Counted from the stretch's first letter, positions 1-13,332 are shown. The stretch is 64,000 bases of DNA from Auricularia sp. M13 (GCA_037042915.1 CM073194.1:2728001-2792000), one strand, 5' to 3'. Notes: a model not told the origin generated them from the sequence alone. Program-made: numbers and translations.

Positions 1-1620
1 GCGCGCTGCCGTCACTGCGCCACCAATTTAGCGCCCAACGCCGCACACGGCGGATGACAGCTCGCCGACGCCTTTCACGGTGACTAACGTCTTCCCGTCG
101 TCTTGCTCTCATACGCTGACTCGGGTTCCAGATTTTTGACGCACGCTCATGTTCCCCGCTGCCGACGTTCCTTGCCCAAACGTTGTCATCGGCAACGAGT
201 CGGTAATTTAGAGAAAGCCCTCCGGGGATCTTCTCTGCCTTGGCGCTCATGAACAAGATATTGCGCCCATCGTGGAGCACCCACCGCCGCCCGATTAGCT
301 CCCCGGTGCCGACTCGCGCGCCATCATGGCGCCGCCACCGCGTCAAGTCACCCTGTCGCGGCCAGCTTGACGCGGCTGCTGCTGTCGCGGTGGCTCTCCG
401 CCCACATTGCGCTCCCAGCGGCGGGCGTCCGCACATACAGCGTGCAGTTTTCAGCACGGGAGACAGGGAACTTGCACGGTACGTCAGTACCTTCGTTCTC
501 ACTTTGTTTTACTGCCGCTAATGCTGTCTCCGACTTGCAGATTCACGCAGGACGCTGCTCGTCGCTACCATTATCCGCGGTGATGGTGTCGTTGTTCCCA
601 CGACTATCTTCCAACAGAGGATGCAAAGGAGAATACCGTTGCCGCCCCTCTGCTCGGAGCTGCCGTCTCAGCATCGGACTCGACGGATACGCGCGTTGGC
701 GGGCTCTGCTGGTCGCGCCCGCGGCGGCCATCCAACATCGCGACATCGGCGTTGCGCAACACGCGCACAACGCCGTACGCAGGCTGCTTGTCGCTGTTCG
801 CGGTGAGTGGCCTGCGCTGTTGCTGATTCAGCTCCAGAATCGCGCGCCCACCGAGCTCGTCCCCGCCATCATCCTCCCCGACGCCGCCCTCCTCTTCCCT
901 CCCCGCCGCCTCATCCGCCCTCCTCGCGGACGTCTCAGGGCGCGCGAGGGATCGCAAACAGTGTGCCAAACAACGCGTACAACGCGAACGCGGTACCTAT
1001 CGGTGAGATGAATGCCTCAAGAGTTATATTACTGGTACAAACTATTGGAAAACAATCATGCATTTTATTGGCACTATACCTTCAAAGAGATGTGAGATGT
1101 CGGATCACCGACGGAAGCTCGGCCGAGCATCAGGATCAGCGGCGGAGCCGGATCACCGAAGCTGGCCAGTCAGGACTTCCATAGAAACCCGTGTTTGAGA
1201 TGCGGGTTTGAGATCTCGATCGACGCAAGTTGGAACGAATCGCAACATATTCGGAACACGTAGAAGTTGCTGGCAGACCTGCATCGTCTCAAAGTCACTG
1301 AGACTGTTGAGCCAAATTGCGCCGTGTTTGATGTGGAGGAAGACGCTGCCCCGCCCAGACCAGAATTCGGATGTGAACTCTTGCACGATGCGCGCTCGCA
1401 CCGCCTTTGTCGCCCAGCGCTGATTACAGGAGCTGACTCGCCGTCGGCGATGACGTGCAAAACGGCAAGGCAGATTTTAGGTTAGAATACGGCCTTTGAC
1501 CACTGATAAGCAACGGGAGGCGTGGCCTATGCGTGTTTTCCTCGCCGCAACCACAGTCAGCGCGTGGCGCACATTTTGCTCTGCTTGCTGCAAATTCGCA
1601 TGACATCGGAGCGTTAAACG
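1..1620. other. No gene recognised
   Basis: The first 1 kb is GC-rich and has overlapping open frames on both strands (for example 604-969 minus, rich in Arg, Glu and Gly). None shows a recognisable domain, a convincing intron structure or a paralogue in the window. A minus-strand frame at about 1153-1401 reads plausibly as protein, but I could not place it in a family. I see no reliable gene here. Confidence 0.4.
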
Positions 1621-1624
1621 GGCC

Positions 1625-2120
1625 TCAAAACATGATAAATGCTTACAGCCTGTTCGGAAAACGTTGACTGCGCCAACTTTTTCTGATTCGATCTGCCGAT
1701 TTCCCTTTTGGGAAAACTCAAGCTGCACAACGGGTCAGTCTGCCCGTAAAGCTGCTCTAAATAACTCAGAAATATGCACAAGCCTCACTTTTATATAACT
1801 AGTGCGGCCAGGTAGTAATCGTCAGCGGTGAACGTGGGGATTCGCAACTCGGAGCCAGCTCGGGGAGTAAATGCCTCCGATCTCTGGCCAGGTTCCGGGT
1901 CGTTTGGCTCAACCAATCTTCAGTTCTGAAAGGCAGACGAAGCCTGGGATACTTGTATGGCCATTACACTGATGATTTGTTATATTCTGAACCATTGCGA
2001 GCATGAAAACATGTTACCTCGCACATTGCGTCCAAATGGGGAAACGGCCCGACTCGAATCAAAAAAAGTTGGCGCAGTCAAGGCTTTCCGAAAGCGCTGT
2101 AATCATACGTAATCCCGTCA
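1625..2120. repeat. Imperfect inverted repeat, possibly a decayed MITE
   Basis: The stretch at about 1640-1725 reappears in reverse complement at about 2030-2120. The shared core includes TTGACTGCGCCAAC followed by a T-run and GATTCGA, with flanking TTCGGAAA. The arms are about 60-90 bp with mismatches and enclose roughly 300 bp without a coding signal. No clean target duplication was found, so the element is probably old. Confidence 0.45.
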
Positions 2121-4059
2121 TGTATCGCGATATGACTGGAACTAGCGCTTATTTTGTGGCCAGTTGGATCTGGATTGTCTTTATTTAAACTCCGCCTGTT
2201 CCGCTTTCCGTCTGCTTGTCACTCCGAGAACCGCGGTGCGCTTTCATGCTGGACCCCTAAGATGCGCATAGGCGTCATTCAGACATCTAATACTGCGCGG
2301 AAAAGCTGCTTCTGGTTCACATCGGCTTCCTGCCCGAGTCACGCCCGTGCCCAATTGCCGACAGCCTTGTGCCCTGGTTTATCCTCTGGCTCCCGGCTCA
2401 TCATCTACAACATGAATCTTACGTTCTTACGTTCAATGAAGATTGTCTAACCACTGCTTTGCCGTTTGGGCTCTTGTCCGCCGCGCCTAAAGCCAGATTC
2501 TTCCGCGACAGCGACTGGGCCGACTGTATCGTACATGACGTTCTGGGTTTGTATCATGCTCAGTACCGCAACCTTGGATAACCTAGACGGTACTCCGGCT
2601 GGTCAGCTGCTGCCGAAGATCGCCTAGCCCTTCTATCGGGGCGTTCGTGGCGCTCAAACATGACACCCGGCACGCCTCGTCCTTGCATCCCGAACCCGCC
2701 ACACATCCCCGAGATCCAAACTAGCTCGCATTACGCACTCAACTTGCTCTATTTGTCCTATGGCGCTGCCCGATGATCCCGTGCTCGGGCTTCACGGAAC
2801 ATGTCGTGCTTCAGCGCGAGTCGCCCGCTTCTGGCCATGACTTTCAGCCGTCATCATGCTTAAGCGCTCGCAGACGCTTGCGGTAGTGCCTGGACACAGT
2901 ATAACTCAGCGCGCGTGTGCCCTGCATACAATTGCAAGAAATATTATCCCTCATAAGAGCTTTTCTCTGTGAGGAGCCTCAGGGAACGGTCAGTTGGAAT
3001 CAATTACAAGCCCCTTGGGTCGCGCCCCGCACAGGGCTTGTTTTCCAACCTGGGATTAGTACGTGCTGCCGTGGCTGTCATGCGTACGCGTGCTGAACGA
3101 TGATCACGCCGAAATTCATCCCGCGCCCAATGTACTGCTGTCTCCGGTCGATCGTCCTCATCGTCCTGCTGTCGATCTGTCGCGCTGATCATGAACTCGT
3201 GGTCACAGGACGCGATGGATGAGGCCATCACGGGGCTACTGAGTAATTGACGTCTATGCATGATACTAATGACTTGCAGATGCCATGCCAGATTCCCTGT
3301 GATGTGCTTCATCCAGACTACCAGTCCGTGCAGGACGTCTATACGTCCACCCACCTGCAACAACGTGTCTCTGTTAGTATCTTCTCTGGTCCAACACCGG
3401 CCGGGAACTCTCGGCTGATAGTTATTATTGCTAGGCTTCCCACAAGGGTCCCCTCAGCTCCCGTACGTGTTCATGTTGCACGTCGTCATCGGCGATTGAT
3501 CTTCACCCCCTGCCCGAGATGCAACGTTTAGGATGAATACTAACACGGCGGAGGCCGCGTCCGCCGACTGGGACCAGTCGGCTAACACGATTCCTCGGGG
3601 CTCAATCGCAGGTTCGTACCGCCCAAACGAGCTCAGGTCGTATCGTAACATCGTTCTAGCGCAGGGAAGCCGCAACAATCCTAGCATCTCAATTCATCTG
3701 GATCGGGCGAGCGGTGTGTTGTTTTCGTACAAAGGGCACCTGGCTCCAATTGGGGACTCACCGCGCGGTTGCTTCCTTCTAGATCCCAGAATCCTAGGAT
3801 GAGCCGACGGAGCTCTTCCTTCCGCCCGGTTCCGCATGGTGCGTCTCCTCTAGAACTGTGTTTCCGTCTCCAGAGTCCCTATTCCCAGCGTCTTGGTATC
3901 CCGCTGCAACTTCAGCCCCTCTGAACACGTTCCTGTTGCGCGCGGCCCTTACGTACGGTTTGCGTTGGACAACTGGGAATCCAGGGTCGTTTGGCGCCCG
4001 GGTCCAGGTGAAGGGCGACCCGTAATCTCAGATTGAAACCCTGGATTCTTCGCATGGTG

Positions 4060-4960
4060 CGCGCAGAGCTCTATTGCACGTCGCAGGGTCGAGCTGTTGA
4101 ACTAAGCTCTATCTGACGCCCTTCTCGCGTAGGAGCACGCCCCGCATCTAAACGACTATCTGCAGTGTTACTGGTTCCAGATCGCGACGGAAGGACCCCG
4201 GGGCGGGCGCAGTCGCCGTTCGGTGCGCTCGAGCCTCCTGACGTCGCACCGAGGCAATCCGCCAAACATGCCCGGGCAGTCTGAGATAATGCCACTGGCG
4301 ACATCCGGCGCCCTGCGCGCGCGCCGTCTGGATCCTGTCAGTGTCACCAGAGGCGTGGTACCTCAATGCGCCTATCTAACCGTCGCGTAGATGCCATCCT
4401 CGCTCGTCTGGATTGACTGCAATGGGGCTGTGCGCGTTCGACCTGTTCGTTGGTACGTATCAGGCGATCACAGCGATACAGTATGTGGGGAGCTAATCGT
4501 TGCGATGCAGTGTTGTCGAGCCGACGACTCAGCGCTGCCTGAGCGGCTCGCTCATCCTTTGGCCCTCGTCATACCACTCGACAGCGTGTGGGAATTATCC
4601 GGCATTGTATTCCCACGAATCGGTCCTCGCGCAGCACCGGACGCTATGCGTAGCAGCCAACATGGGAAGCTTCAGCGAATGAGTCCTTGGGATACGGCAG
4701 CTGAACGTCGAATCTGGGACAATGCACCCGTGATCCGTGCCTTTCGCGACACGAACGAGAACATGATCGGAGCGCTGTGTGGCAACAAAATGTGTTGTCG
4801 ACAGAACATCTTTAAGTCGCTCCACTCTCAGCTCTATGCCCGCACTGACGGAGACCCACAGCGTTCCGACAACGATCTGCTCTGTTGTAATGAATATCAA
4901 CCGTGTTTCTTCGGCGGACGAAAGTTGCGCAACTCATCTGCTAAGATCATGTGAGTGGCT
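4060..4960 (+). repeat. Diverged direct repeat, copy A
   Basis: The order of landmarks here is repeated at about 7225-7925: a GGAAGGACCCCGGG-like block, a block with CGAGGCAATCC(A/G)CCA, a GTACC box, then an ATGCCATC start-like box. The copies are so diverged and indel-rich that only these landmarks line up by eye. This is probably an old element or duplicated pseudogene of unknown identity. Confidence 0.35.
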
Positions 4961-7224
4961 CTTGCATTCATTCCTCGGGCGGCTCGCGGGCGCTCAAACC
5001 CGGGTTTGCCGCTCACTTCCACACAAAGCACCACTGCAAACTGCGCGCAAAGCTTAGATTGCAAGTGCGGTTCGGGAAAGATGCTGGAGAACTGCTGTGC
5101 AGCGTCTCAGTTGCTTCACGAGAGCGTTCATTATTGCATAGCGTTGGACGATCAGTTCTACGCCCTTCTTGCATGATGCACTGCATACCAGATTGCCGCA
5201 TTGTACGCCGCGCACCAGGATGGCGACAATCGATGCCGGGAACCTGTTGTGCTGCCCATAACCAATGAGCTGGTGGTTTCCCAAGAGGGTAATTGGATCC
5301 TGCCGATCCTCTTACTTGCGGATTAGGTGACGATCGTAGGTTTCTTTGGAAACACTGCACAGCTGGCCAACATGCACTGGTAACACTGTAGGAGTCATTG
5401 TACTGGTTCAGTGCAACAGGCGAGAACGACAAAGAGTAAATAGGCAGAATATGGCAGTATGACTTCCGGCTTACGGTGCGGCCACGATCCATCAAGAATT
5501 GCGTGCAACAACCACGCGCGCGCTATGTCCGTGATAGATCATCTGCGACGTCATCACATGAGCTTATACACTATGATCTAGCCGACTCACTTCCGGAGTC
5601 CCTAGAAGGCGGACGAATAGTGAGCCGTACCCGTGCCTGGACGTTATCATGATGGGATAGATACCGAAATTTCCACTGCAGCGGTGGCTTGTCGCGAAAG
5701 AGGCGTGCCGGCTAGCGGCTAGCCCTTCAGCCGTCACCGATATACTACGTCACTACGTGTGAATCTTTTATGATATCTGTAGCCACAGCAGGGCTGGCGC
5801 GACGTCTCATCTGCATTGTACCTGAGCGTTCCGTGTAGTGTGCATACCGTTTGGCAGTCAATAAATCATTTTACGCATCAAAATACAACAAATATCGACG
5901 GAATAGTTGAAATTTCTCTGGCGCATATCTGCACCCCGGCCCGCCCTTTTCGGGACTCGATTCATAGTTTGTTCATTTTGGAACTCCGCCGTCGCGTGTT
6001 GCTCCCGATTCCCAATTGCCGCCCTGGCGGACCATGCAATCCCCTCCCTACTACAGCCAACCGCCCCAGTACTGCTCTGATACGGCGCCATTACCATGAT
6101 TAACTGCAGGATTTTGGTGTCTTTCGGTCTATTCTGACCTTGCTCTCGTTCGGCCGAGATCATGACAGGGCCAGTCCTGACTGGTTACATATACAAGATC
6201 ATTCGTCGACTTCGGAATGCCAGCCCTGTGCTTTGCGCTCATAAAAGCCTGCATTTTCTGCTCTCGTTCAATGGCTGTTTCAATGGACAGTCCCTGCGTA
6301 CTCCGACTCCAGCATCTGTCTTTGAAGATCCTGTGTCCTATTTTCAAGACTTTGTTGAATTTGGAATACCTGGCGCCTCTGTTTCGTCCACGTGTGTCAT
6401 ATCAACGGACTACGCGTTATACTTCGCTATTTCATATCGTAACTCGAAGGACCTGCACGGCGCCGTGTTTTTTTACATTGGAACGATTATCTTCCATCGT
6501 AAAGTCTGCAAAGGAGACTAGCGCCGGGCAAAGGCACGAGTTCCTTGTCGAGCATGGCTTGTCTCCAATTGCCTCAGGCCTCTAGCTGCGGGCAGTCCTC
6601 ATCCATCTGGCGAGGACATTATTCCATATGCTCCTACTGCCGGTGAAGGCAAGCGCTTGCAGAGCCAACGAAGCCTCGTCAAAGTGGCACTCAAGTTCCC
6701 TGCATTCTCGCGCCGCAACTGCTCATCAGCAGAAAATTTGTGGCCTAGAGCGCGAGCTTGTCGCTAGACTATCGGGTGGACTGCCCCTGTCCGCCGACTG
6801 GGTTTCGTTTGCTTTGTTTCGACGCCGAGTAGCGTATCATACAGTACACGACTCCATTGATGCGACGTAGCTCTAAGTTGAAGTTATGATGGTCTCCGCC
6901 TACGGACAACCTCTAGGTGTGAGAATTCCTGCATAACACGCTGCACTTGCTTCTCGGCACAAGCTCGCACCCGCCACCCTATATGTATCGTGTTTAGGAG
7001 TGCTCATCCCGAAAAGTATATTTGATACCTTCTCCCCTCCTCTCTTTTTGGGATGGGATACTAGGGTCTCTTGACGGTCAGGGCCAGCTAAACGATGACC
7101 TCTCCGGGTCAATTCATTCGGATATCAATCGCGATCTATGCCCAACCACGTGCGAGCGCTCAGCAGCAAGGTCTTATACTAGGTACTTCAGGGTTGATTT
7201 TAGGAATACGCTACTTACAAGTCT

Positions 7225-7925
7225 AAGCTCAATCTGACTCTATACGGCCGGGGGAAGCCAAACCGCGTGGATGGAAGGACCCCGGGCCGTCTGCACTCAC
7301 TGCGCCGAACACTGAGTAAAAGCCCGAAGACGAGGCAATCCACCAGATAGCTCGTCACAAACTGGCGACTCGACTGCTCTGGTCCCGGTACCGCGCATTA
7401 TCTGCAATCCGTTGCGGCATGCCATCGCCCCGATGCCATCGCAGGCCCGTTTTTTTTCAGAATCCTCTATTCGCCCATCTCTCGAGCCCTACCGGTGCAG
7501 GGGCTATGGCTGTCATTCTCAGTCGCCCACAAGCACGCAATCACCTGAGGATTGCAATATGCGGTGACTCAATCCCCGTCTGCTGTGTCGACATGCCACT
7601 TGTCAGCGCAACCCGAGTAATTGATACTCCCATTGGTTTCACTATCCTGGCGACCCTGAGAATCAGCATCCCAATTCTTCTTTCAACAGGCAGCCCTCCG
7701 CCCGCAGTCTTCCGTCTGCAGCGCTGGACGCCGTGTGCGCTCAAATGGGATGGGATTCTGGGAAAATTCGGATTCACTTCAGCGCTGACAGACTGCAACC
7801 GTGATCCGCGCCTCGCGCAATTGCTACTGTTGAGTTTTCCCACGCGATTGTTATTTTTGCCTCTATGCCACTCGCATCACTTCTCCGCCGTGTCCTTTGG
7901 CCGTATCTTTGCACGACTTTGAGCT
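7225..7925 (+). repeat. Diverged direct repeat, copy B
   Basis: Second member of the pair described at 4060-4960, sharing the GGACCCCGGG, GAGGCAATCC and ATGCCATC landmarks in the same order. It contains an uninterrupted 167-aa frame (7419-7922) of unknown character that is not conserved in the other copy, which argues against a real gene. Confidence 0.35.
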
Positions 7926-9212
7926 CAGTTGCGGGCAGACGCATTTTCCCCCAACAGGAAACTGAGGTTCGCAAATAGTCGGACTATGCGCGCAGGCGGC
8001 ATTATTTTTCTGCAGGAGCCTCACCCTAGGTATAGTCATGGCAGTAGCATTGTTCTGTTGCATCTGTCCAATTCATGTGCTTGATTGCCACGTCCAGAGT
8101 AATGCGCCAGGCAAGTTAACTGAGGCGAGTCGCTGTCATATTTCACTGCTTCTGGTATGCCTGGCAGTTGCAGTGATTCAGCCGAGGGCCGAGGCGATCC
8201 ACCAAGATCACTGGTTACACGAGTCGCTGCACGCATAAGAAATATCGATGGTGAGAGGTATTCAAGCGTATTCGGAGGGTCCCTCCAGATCCGAAGTTCT
8301 CCTGGGGTCCTGCGGTATCCCGCGAATAGAGTCCTAGTGCCAGCGAAACTGCGTGAGAATAGGTTCATCCGGCAGTGGTCCGTCATTGGTACCCGGGCTC
8401 ACCTGAGGTTCCAATCTACTCCTAATGCTAGAAAAGGAATCATAGAAGCAAGCTTTACTATCTTAATCCCATGCGCAATCGCAGCGGCCTTCCGCGAGGC
8501 TCTACCAGTGGGAGCAAGCACGGACGGCCGCGTGAACAGCACGCCTGGCATCTGGATGTACAGTGTCATCGCATATGCATTTCTCAACGCGTCGCGATGA
8601 ATCTCGGCCCTGATCTGACGGACCAATGCTGGGCGCGGGAAGTGACTAGAATCGACGGCTATCAGCCCATTCCTCAACAACCTTCGCTTCAGTAGTAAGC
8701 GCAGGGTCACCCAGACGGCCTGTTGGTAACGTAGCGCGTAACCTGTGATCCAGAGAGATGCAAGGGTGAATCTCGTTTGGGCCAGATACCATGCTGCACG
8801 GGCTCGCTTTGATATTCCACACTGCAACTTACATATGGTGTCTGTATGCCGGGCTTCTGGATTCATCGGAACGCAGTCAGTGGCCAGTGTCGTCATGCGA
8901 AGCCGCCGCTTCCTAGTGCTTCCTCGTCGTCCCGCATCCCGCGGAAATGCTCACTGGCAGAGCTACACGACTCACTAGAAGAGGGTAGGTGTAAAACTGC
9001 GTCTTCCTCACTTCTCTATTTAACTACCGGATAGAACCCGCCTTCCTGCGTTGCACGATCGTATTGACTGCCCAGATTGGCTAGAAATACGTATGCATTG
9101 CGTAGACATGCTGTCAGGGTCGCACAACGCCCCTCAGGCTGCTGTGGCGGTATCATAGATCCCTTCGGCCGTGTGTACTGGAACTAGAAGAGCAGCCAAG
9201 AATGCCAGTTGA

Positions 9213-11271
9213 TCACGCAAGGCGGACAGGGACCTTGGCGCTGGGAATCGTCCTGCCGAACAGAACTCGCACGGCGGCCTCCAGGGCCTCCTTAGTGAAC
9301 TCGAACGTCGCAAGCCGCGCGGCACGGGGGGCAACGCGCTCCGCATCGACAAGATCGTACGGCGTGCACGTGGACAACACAACCAGTTTCTTGTCGGCAG
9401 CAACCTCGATGGCCTCAGCGAGTCGCGCGATCTGCCATGCGCCGTCGTCGCCCGAGGCATTGCGCGTGGCAAACACCACGGCCGAGACCTCTGGGCTGCG
9501 GATGGCGTCGCAAATGCTCTGCGAGAGGGACTGGCGCGGGTCGCACACAATGTGCAGGTGAACAGACTGTCCGAGCGCGCGCGCGAGCGAGAGGTACGAC
9601 GGACCAGCGGTGTTGCGCACCGCGCCGTCCGCCGTGCGCAGCGTCCCATCCGCGTCGTCCGACTCCGGGGCGTCCACGGCGGGGTTGATGCGCGCCATCT
9701 CGGGCGTGATCAGGACGATGCCGACGTCGCGAGCGAGTGGGAGGACATGTGCGGGGTCCGCGGCGAGCGCGACCGTACGGTCGTATGCCGCAACGCTGAG
9801 CGCCGCGTTCACACTCTTCAACGTCGCCAAGTCCGTCGGCGGGTTGACGCCAACTTGAAGAACGTCATCCCAAGTTCCGGCATACTTGCCCTTCAGCGTG
9901 GCAACGCGCCGCCCACTCGCCTCCAGCTCGTCGCGGTTGAGCCGGCCGCTTTGGACGGCGGCGTAGGCCGCCTCAATCGCGGAGACCTGGCGGTCGAGCC
10001 TGTGGCAGATCATCGCGATGTCCGCGCCCGCCTCGAGCGCGCGCACTGCGCCGTCCGCGCAGCCGTACAGGCTGCTGATGGCGTCCATCTCGAGGCAGTC
10101 GGTCGTCACGACGCCCTCGAATCCGAGTTCGGTGCGCAGAATATCCGTCGTGATGACGCGCGAGAGCGAGCAAGGGATGTCGGAGCCCGTCACCAGCGGC
10201 AGCGCCATGTGGCCCGTCATGACCGTCGGCAGGAGGCCCGCGTTGATGAGCTCGGCGAAGGGCGGTAATTCGGTTTGCTCGATTTGGGCTCTGGTCTTCT
10301 TGATGACGGGGAGCGCGAGATGCGAGTCTACGTGCGTGTCGCCGTGGCCTGGGAAATGTTTTGCGCAAGGTGCAACTCCCGCAGAGGCAAGGCCCTTCGC
10401 AACTGCGCTCGCAAATTGGGCCGCCATGGCGGGGTCTGCGAGATGGATGTCAGTGGCCGTCGACAGGGAAGATAGAGCAAGTTACCGTCACTGTACGAAC
10501 GCACACCTGCGATACAACATTAGAAGCGGGTACGGTGACGACTACGCTAGACTGACCGATTACGGGGTTCAAAGGGTCGTAATTGACATCGCAGACTGGG
10601 CTGTAAGCCCAGTTTACTCCGGCAGCATGAAGCTCGCGAGCACTCGCTGCCGAAGTCTTCTCTGCCAAATCCGTCGAGCCTGTTGCGGCGAGGGCCATTG
10701 CTCCTGGGCTGCAAATATTTAGGTTGGTCTCTAAGGATCCAGGGAAATATCTTACAATTGCGTTCCACATAAGCCATTGGGCGGATTAAATGCCGAGACG
10801 AGACCTGCACAAAGAGATCTTTCAGTAAACCTGCGGTTTACTGTAGCACTTCGCACAGACTTGCCGTTTTCTTGGTCGATTCCGATCAAAAGAGGTCGCT
10901 CATGGCCCGAATCCTTGGCGAGCTGTTGAAGCTGACGCACGAGACTTCGGATTTGCTCGAGGCCTATCGTTCAAATGGCCATGAACGACGAGTTGAATCT
11001 GTCGGCGTGAGGGAACAGACGGACTTTCGATGTTGCGTTTGAATATGATCACGTTTCTGCTCGAAGTTAGCTGCGTTGTATAGAAATTTAAACACAGAGC
11101 GCACCCGACGAGGTAATCGCGAACGAGCTTCACGATGTGGTCCGAGACGATAGCTTCGGGAAAGCCTACGACGAAATGCTGTGTAGAAAGTCAGAACGTG
11201 CCGTTCTGGCGGCACGCAGACGTGTATACTTGGCCAATTTCCCTGCGCAGACGTTCGTCGAGCTCCGCCAT
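9213..11271 (-). CDS. GH3 family beta-N-acetylhexosaminidase, NagZ-like, eight exons
   Basis: Predicted 563-aa glycoside hydrolase family 3 enzyme that would release terminal beta-N-acetylglucosamine. Exons (minus): 11271-11230, 11178-11105, 11056-11025, 10963-10865, 10804-10756, 10708-10557, 10506-10486, 10435-9213; all phases agree. Visible GH3 signatures are an LLIGIDQENG strand, the NPVIGVRSYSDDPAM stretch recovered only after splicing, the His/Asp loop KHFPGHGDTHVDSH, and the nucleophile region GVVTTDCLEMDAI (Asp of TTD). About 200 residues beyond the barrel form a C-terminal domain. There is no signal peptide, so it is probably cytosolic. Introns are 47-61 nt; intron 4 (10864-10805) begins GCAAGT, a GC-AG intron. 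A partial antisense copy lies at about 14126-14340. Confidence 0.88.
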
Positions 11272-11524
11272 GGTGGTGGTCGAAGCACAAGAGAGCTCAA
11301 GTGCTTGGCGCGGCGCGAACGGGAGGTCGGCACAGCGGCCCGAAAGGACCGTTGCTTCGCGTCTGAAGCTCGCGCACAAGGAAAATAGCAACTGTATCCA
11401 GAAAAACTGCAGCCTGAAAAAAGCAGACGGTAAAAATGATAAGAAATCAACGAATTACAGTATGTTCCCGCGAGTGTAGTCGTCACTTGGGGCGAGATCC
11501 AAGCAAAAGGAAGCATTGCTCGAC

Positions 11525-12668
11525 TCAATACGAGTATCGCTTTCCCCCCCACACGTCACCACCCGCGTCTCGTGTTAATCCCGTGTTATCAGGAAAAGCG
11601 ACGTCTTTAACTGCATTGCATCCAGCCTTGACGACGATCGACACACGCAAGTCGATGTTTAGTGGCTGCAGCATGATCTCTTTGCTGCTGAAACCGAGGG
11701 CTAGATCTGTTATATGCTTAAAATGCGCCACCGATGCAGCAATTCCAGAAGGGTCCAGCAGCACGGCGGGACTTTTGGTGGAGGTGAGCGTAAGGCTCCT
11801 GCAATGCGGGAAGAACTTCGCCAAGAGACTCATGCGAGCGGCATCGGGTATCTCGTCCGCAGCCAGTTGAATCGAGCGGAAGTTGTCCAAATTGAAGTTC
11901 GGCGCGCCAGTACGGGGTGGGAGCGGCGGATCGTCGGCGAGAGAGCGTATGACGGAAAGTATCCTCCCGGGCTCGGTGGCGTGGAACACGAGCTTGTCGT
12001 AGTCCGTATGTATCGCGTTGTCGCCTATTGAAACTATCACACAGTCCCCGTGAAGGATGCGGCTCCCGATGTACCAGTCGAAGGTGCTGTAAGTGGGAAA
12101 GTAGTCGTGCAGAGCCAGCAGGCGCAGAGTCTCGGACTAAGCCCGCAGTATCCTCTCGAGTTGCGTAGTGTGCTCCTGGTATTTGTACAGAAAATGCAGC
12201 GTGTGGAGCGAGATGCGACAATCTTCTCCAGCCAGAGCATCCACCAATCCGTAGCACATTATTTTAAAGTGCACATCATGAGCGGCACGGATGCGCAGGT
12301 CGACCAGGTTGTGTAAGTAAGGTATCGTTTCGTAGACCCGGCGCGTCAAAGGTTTTGAGGTATTGAAGTCCACCGCGTTATCGTCCCGCAGCGAGAAGAT
12401 ATATGGCGTGTACCAGACCAGCAGGGCGCGGACCATCGAGGCTTTGCGAGGAGTAGTCGACAGCGTGCGCAGACAGGCATTTGTCGCGTCGTTGTCCTCA
12501 GTGGTGTTGCCTATGCACAAGCCAATGCGTGCGTAGAGAACAGGTTCGCATTCGGACGTCCAGAGAGCCTGCACGAGAGCGAGCTGCGTTAAGGTTGCTT
12601 TATCGCAGTACTGAGTGACGGCGGAGTTCTGGGGCCATGAAGCGAGCGCCACCGGGCGGCAGCCACAT
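11525..12668 (-). pseudogene. F-box/LRR-like protein pseudogene (paralogue of 53767-54990)
   Basis: Minus-strand relative of the gene at 53.8-55.0 kb, sharing a CDKATLTQLALVQALW segment, a MVRALLV segment and a long C-terminal half. Two lesions are visible. First, a 5-bp deletion at about 12612, relative to the paralogue, shifts the frame just after the APELR motif. Second, an in-frame TAG at 12139-12137 stands where the paralogue has CAG (Gln). Otherwise the frame is open from about 12652 to 11525. The family resembles Agaricomycete F-box-like proteins (PPELR...YCDK N-terminus, then leucine-rich repeats). Function unknown; probably dead or recently disabled. Confidence 0.75.
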
Positions 12669-12864
12669 CTCAGTGCTGGGTGCCGAAGAGTTCAAAGCGT
12701 AAGAAGTGGGATGAGGTAAACGTAGGGAGGAGCGGGCCGGTTGCTCGGAAAACCAGTGCATCGGACTTGGAAATAGGCCTGCCTCTTGGCTCCGACTTGT
12801 CGCACACCCTCGCCAACGGCTCAAGAATTGTAATACAGCTCTAGACAAGGCGCTATACTCGCTG

Positions 12865-13332
12865 TTGGACCTTTCTGGTGTCCCGCGCGCACTGCTGAGA
12901 CGCTTCAAGTTCCATGCACCAGTCACAAGTTCAGAGCCGTCGAACCCAGCATCGATATATATCCCGCCCGAGTTGCGCGGCCACATTGCGCAATTTTGCG
13001 ATAGGCAGTCTCTGGTTATGCTGGGCTCTGTAGACCGTCTGTGGGCTGCCGAATCGGGTCCGTCACTTTACCACACCGTGAGTCTGTTTCTCCGGTACGA
13101 AACATCGGATGTCACCCTCGGATTTGTCGATTGCATTGGACGGTCATCGCATCGAGCTTCCTGGATCCACGGGCCGATTCTAAAGAAAGAAAGGGGACAT
13201 GGAAATTACTCTGTGCTGGAAAACCTGCACGCGGTCGCGCGTATACTGGCAACCTTGTCCAATCTCGTCGACCTTCGCCTTCATGGGGACGACCCTGAAC
13301 TGCAGCGCGACAACTGCACATTTGCTCCTTGA
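12865..13332 (+). pseudogene. Truncated F-box-like protein (N-terminal part only)
   Basis: A 155-aa open frame with the family N-terminus IPPELRGHIAQFCDRQSL, then a SVDRLWAAE motif and a leucine-rich start (NLVDLRLHGDD). It stops after about 150 residues, whereas full relatives in the window (38987-40153 and 52565-53689) run to 374-388 aa. The homologous sequence breaks off at about 13300, and a second family member starts 22 bp after the stop. This looks like a tandem duplicate that kept only the F-box end; expression as a short protein cannot be excluded. Confidence 0.6.

Larger units (their letters stand above)
2121..9120. other. Gene-poor stretch with degenerate sequence
   Basis: Seven kilobases with only short or unrecognised open frames. 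The longest are 4391-4954 plus (187 aa) and 7419-7922 plus (167 aa); they match no family I know, and their 5' flanks are diverged copies of each other. Frequent stops in all frames suggest old transposon remains rather than genes. Confidence 0.45.

Noticed and set aside
9552-10268. 238-aa plus-strand frame within the GH3 gene
   Set aside because: Antisense shadow of exon 8; composition is Arg/Val-biased and no family motif is present.
11525-12668. RIP-type mutation as the cause of the TAG codons
   Set aside because: Only single changes are present in otherwise well-preserved copies; RIP would leave many C-to-T changes across the repeat.
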